Assembly: GCA_021299875.1 (NCBI GenBank)
Contig: JAJTEW010000004.1
Location: forward strand, 310,001-374,000
Length of the DNA: 64,000 nt
Source of the DNA: Comamonadaceae bacterium
GTDB lineage: Bacteria; Pseudomonadota; Gammaproteobacteria; Burkholderiales; Burkholderiaceae_C
Direction of reading: 5' to 3'
Of this stretch, positions 62,042 to 64,000 are shown piece by piece. The notes under the pieces are model-generated. The model did not search any database. It had not been told where the DNA came from and was given only the letters and a program-made list of their open reading frames with translations. Every line of letters begins with the position of its first letter. Positions within the stretch are counted from its first letter, which is position 1. A program made the translations under genes and the position numbers.

Positions 62042-62803
62042 TCAACGAGTTCCGGATGCCGCAGTTCCGATTGTGCGTGCTGAGTTTGCACCTGCAACGA
62101 TTAGCTGGGTACGCCCATTTGCCAACGGATAAGCAACTGCTATCCCCGACGCGGCTTGGTTTGGCAGAGCGCACGGTGACGGACCGAAAGAGAATGACAC
62201 GTTGAACACATTCTTGCCTGACGCTCTCGGTACCAAGGTACCTGTAAATGAGCAGCCAAGAGATGAGGAAGCCATGTAGGTGCCGTCGCTAGCAACGTTC
62301 AGGGTTATACCCTCGCCGGACAGGCTGGTCAGCGCCCATGAGCCAGCGACTGTGGAGACCGTCGCAGCGGTGTTGTAGTTGTATAGCGAGCCTGAAATTG
62401 GCCCACCGCTAAAGCCGACTGCAGCCCCAGGAAAAGTGGCAGTTCCGGAAATTGTCTTGGAGGAACTGTTGTACGTGGCAGTAGCTGTGCCGGACAAAGC
62501 CGGGTTAAAGCCGAAGTCACGGAGATTGCTTGAGGTGTAAGTGCCGTTGTTAGACTGGCCTTGACCTTGAAGAAACCCAGCCACTGAAAATTCAGTGGCA
62601 GTCTGGGTGCCATACATAGTCCAAACTTCATCGTTCTCGAGGACCAGCATCTGGAATGCACTGCTGGTGCTACCAGTCAAAGCTCCGCCATAGATACCCT
62701 CTGCGGAGCCGGTTGGTGTGTCTGAACTGCCCCCGCCGCCGCAGGCGGCGAGCAAGATTGAGACAGCGACGGTCTTTGCAACGTTCTTGATTTCAAAGTT
62801 CAT
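62042..62803 (-). CDS. Putative lipoprotein of unknown function
   Basis: 253 residues. The lipobox is AVSILLAAC with the lipidated Cys at residue 21, followed by GGGGSSD. The rest is Ser/Thr/Gly-rich beta-type sequence (GIYGGALTGSTSSAFQMLVLENDEVW, SGTATATYNSSSKTISGTATF), without a catalytic motif. Two Cys (CSFTG and PCALP) may form a disulfide. It resembles small outer-membrane lipoproteins found as singletons in Burkholderiales. It is convergent with the SMP-30 gene and next to an attC-like motif. Confidence 0.75.
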   Translation of the reverse strand: MNFEIKNVAKTVAVSILLAACGGGGSSDTPTGSAEGIYGGALTGSTSSAFQMLVLENDEVWTMYGTQTATEFSVAGFLQGQGQSNNGTYTSSNLRDFGFNPALSGTATATYNSSSKTISGTATFPGAAVGFSGGPISGSLYNYNTAATVSTVAGSWALTSLSGEGITLNVASDGTYMASSSLGCSFTGTLVPRASGKNVFNVSFSFGPSPCALPNQAASGIAVAYPLANGRTQLIVAGANSARTIGTAASGTR

Positions 62804-62913
62804 TTAGTTCTCCCTTGGTTAGTGTTAGCACTTTATCGAATAAATAAATTCTATTTTCTTATTTTTTTGGGCAAGCTATTTGTCTGCCTGATCAGCGCGG
62901 AGAATAGGCCAAA

Positions 62914-62945
62914 TTGATGCTTGATGTGCTAGCATCAAACATCAA
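62914..62945. promoter_or_regulatory. Palindromic operator of the toxin-antitoxin pair
   Basis: Left arm TTGATGCTTGATG (62914-62926) and right arm CATCAAACATCAA (62933-62945) are inverted repeats with one mismatch and a 6-base centre; each arm is itself two copies of TTGATG. It ends 16 bases before the antitoxin start. It is probably bound by the antitoxin. Confidence 0.7.
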
Positions 62946-62961
62946 AACATCGGGAGATGAG

Positions 62962-63225
62962 ATGCGAACCACCCTGGACATTGCGGACGACGTGCTTTTT
63001 GCAGCCAAAGAGATTGCTCAAAGAGAGAAAAAGTCGATTGGACAAGTCATGAGCGACTTGGCGCGCAAAGCATTTGCAGTGGGGGCCTATCAGCCGCCAG
63101 CGGATCAAACTGTGCCCCTCGTTTCAGAGCGCTTGGCCCAATATGGCATCCAGCCCTTGCCTTCTCGGGGCGTGGTCATCAGCAATGAGCTGATTGAACG
63201 CTTGCGCGATGCCGAGGGTGTTTGA
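62962..63225 (+). CDS. vapB: VapB-type antitoxin
   Basis: 87 residues. The N-terminus MRTTLDIADDVLFAAKEIAQREKKSIGQVMSDLARKA is a ribbon-helix-helix-type DNA-binding domain, and the C-terminal half (PSRGVVISNELIERLRDAEG) is the usual toxin-binding tail. GGGAGA a few bases upstream supports the ATG at 62962. The stop overlaps the toxin start by one base. Confidence 0.85.
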   Translation: MRTTLDIADDVLFAAKEIAQREKKSIGQVMSDLARKAFAVGAYQPPADQTVPLVSERLAQYGIQPLPSRGVVISNELIERLRDAEGV

Positions 63226-63653
63226 TGCGCGCGTTGTTTGACGTCAATGTGCTGATCGCCTTGCATGACCGTGATCATGTTCACCATGTTCGTGCGGCCC
63301 AATGGTTTGAAGAGCACATCCAACAGGGTTGGGCCACTTGTGCGTTGACCCAAAATGGGTGTCTGCGCATCATGGGTCAACCCGGGTACAGCAGCCCTCA
63401 ACCCCTGTCGATGCTGGTCGGTATGTTGCAAAACTCCACGCGAACAGCACACCATGCATTCTGGCCGGATGAGGTCAGCCTCTTGGATCCCCAGCAGTTC
63501 CAACACGGTCACATTCACAGCGCGAGGCAATTGACCGATTTGTACCTCTTGGCTTTGGCCGTCAAAAACCAAGGACGACTGGTCACGCTGGACCAGCGGA
63601 TTCCGATCAGTGCCGTTTGCGGCGCCACCACTGCGCACCTTGTGGTGCTTTGA
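63225..63653 (+). CDS. vapC: PIN-domain toxin (VapC family)
   Basis: 142 residues. PIN acidic residues: Asp6 in MRALFDVNVLIALHD, Asp in TDLYLLALAVKNQGRLVTLDQRI, with the TDLYLLALA block typical of TA-system PIN ribonucleases. The toxin would cleave RNA when the antitoxin is degraded. The ATG at 63225 lies in TGATG with the antitoxin stop. Confidence 0.88.
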   Translation: MRALFDVNVLIALHDRDHVHHVRAAQWFEEHIQQGWATCALTQNGCLRIMGQPGYSSPQPLSMLVGMLQNSTRTAHHAFWPDEVSLLDPQQFQHGHIHSARQLTDLYLLALAVKNQGRLVTLDQRIPISAVCGATTAHLVVL

Positions 63654-63730
63654 GCAGCGCAATTTCCCACAACCTGCCCGTTCAAAAAATTCACGCACGC
63701 TTTAAAGAGTGAGCGTTACCATCGTTGCCC

Positions 63731-64000
63731 ATGGAAGCTCAACTCAATTCCCTCATCGACGCTGTGCGCTCTGCGGCAGCCCAAGGCCGCACTTTGCGCT
63801 TGCGCGGTGGTGGCAGTAAAGATTTTTGGGGCCAGGGCCTCACGGTCGAGGTGCTGGACACCCGGGCCTACCGGGGCATCGTGAGTTACGAGCCCAGTGA
63901 GCTGGTGGTCACCGCCCGGTGCGGCACGCCGCTGGCCGAGCTGGAAGCCGCCCTGGCCGAAAAAGGCCAGTGCTTGGCGTTTGAGCCGCCCCATTTTGGA
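63731..64000 (+). CDS. glcE: Glycolate oxidase subunit GlcE, N-terminal part (3' end outside window)
   Basis: 90 codons to the window edge: LRLRGGGSKDFWG, RGIVSYEPSELVVTARCGTPLAELEAALAEKGQCLAFEPPHFG, the FAD-binding (PCMH) start of GlcE. With GlcD and GlcF it oxidises glycolate to glyoxylate. Start at the ATG at 63731; no good ribosome site is visible. Confidence 0.93.
   Translation, partial: MEAQLNSLIDAVRSAAAQGRTLRLRGGGSKDFWGQGLTVEVLDTRAYRGIVSYEPSELVVTARCGTPLAELEAALAEKGQCLAFEPPHFG

Overview
The window looks like chromosomal DNA of a freshwater-type betaproteobacterium, order Burkholderiales, most likely Comamonadaceae (Limnohabitans/Rhodoferax-like). This is an inference from protein family content: several Bug-type periplasmic binding proteins, a VTT-FAD oxidoreductase fusion, a scoAB/pcaIJ-type CoA-transferase, glnK-amtB beside a TorF-type porin, comM and glcE, plus high G+C with many TTG leucine codons. 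I saw no rRNA, tRNA, CRISPR array or complete insertion sequence. Genes are packed in short operons with many 1- or 4-base start/stop overlaps.

Layout. 1-3378: 3' part of cobalamin-dependent metH and a hypothetical gene. 3420-7278: an ECF sigma factor with an NrsF-type membrane anti-sigma protein, divergent from an hvfABCD (bufferin/oxazolin-type) operon: a Cys-rich RiPP precursor with GKCG repeats, an MNIO (DUF692) maturase, its DUF2063 partner and a DoxX membrane protein. 7279-10445: accessory stretch with a truncated CDP-alcohol phosphatidyltransferase, a relatively AT-rich orphan membrane protein and a Fic AMP-transferase behind a repeated operator. 10615-15220: VTT-FAD disulfide oxidoreductase fusion, DUF3047 protein, 3-oxoacid CoA-transferase A and B.

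15390-22988: a catabolic cluster for an unidentified (probably branched C5) dicarboxylic acid: CitE-like lyase, class III CoA-transferase, MmgE/PrpD protein, Bug binding protein, GntR/HutC regulator, MaoC hydratase and acyl-CoA dehydrogenase. 23200-31767: a second catabolic locus under an IclR regulator, with two divergent operons sharing the palindrome ATTCC-N7-GGAAT. It contains a flavin reductase, an LLM monooxygenase, two Bug proteins, an imidase/deacetylase-like hydrolase, an amidase, an alpha/beta hydrolase and a cupin, a set reminiscent of Rut-type ring opening.

31795-43658: a selenium/arsenosugar-type region. A minus-strand run ends upstream in a NADH-dehydrogenase-like/SelD fusion. 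Divergent from it is a tight five-gene operon: ArsS-type radical SAM protein, two glycosyltransferases of the families that accompany ArsS, a metallophosphoesterase and a methylthioadenosine phosphorylase. Then come senB and senA of selenoneine biosynthesis. SelD would supply selenophosphate, SenB a selenosugar, and EgtD (50436-51404) hercynine for SenA, so a complete selenoneine route can be written from this window. No arsM is present, so the ArsS operon product is open.

43663-50336: two dehydrogenases, a DctPQM TRAP transporter, a TauD-type oxygenase and an SDR, likely for uptake and oxidation of an organic acid. 51577-55103: a phosphonate-type ABC transporter (binding protein, ATPase, two permeases) without C-P lyase genes. 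55121-61969: MFS transporter, comM, TorF porin, glnK-amtB with a clear terminator, and an SMP-30 lactonase. 62042-64000: a lipoprotein with an attC-like half-site after it, a VapBC-type toxin-antitoxin pair behind a palindromic operator, and the 5' end of glcE.
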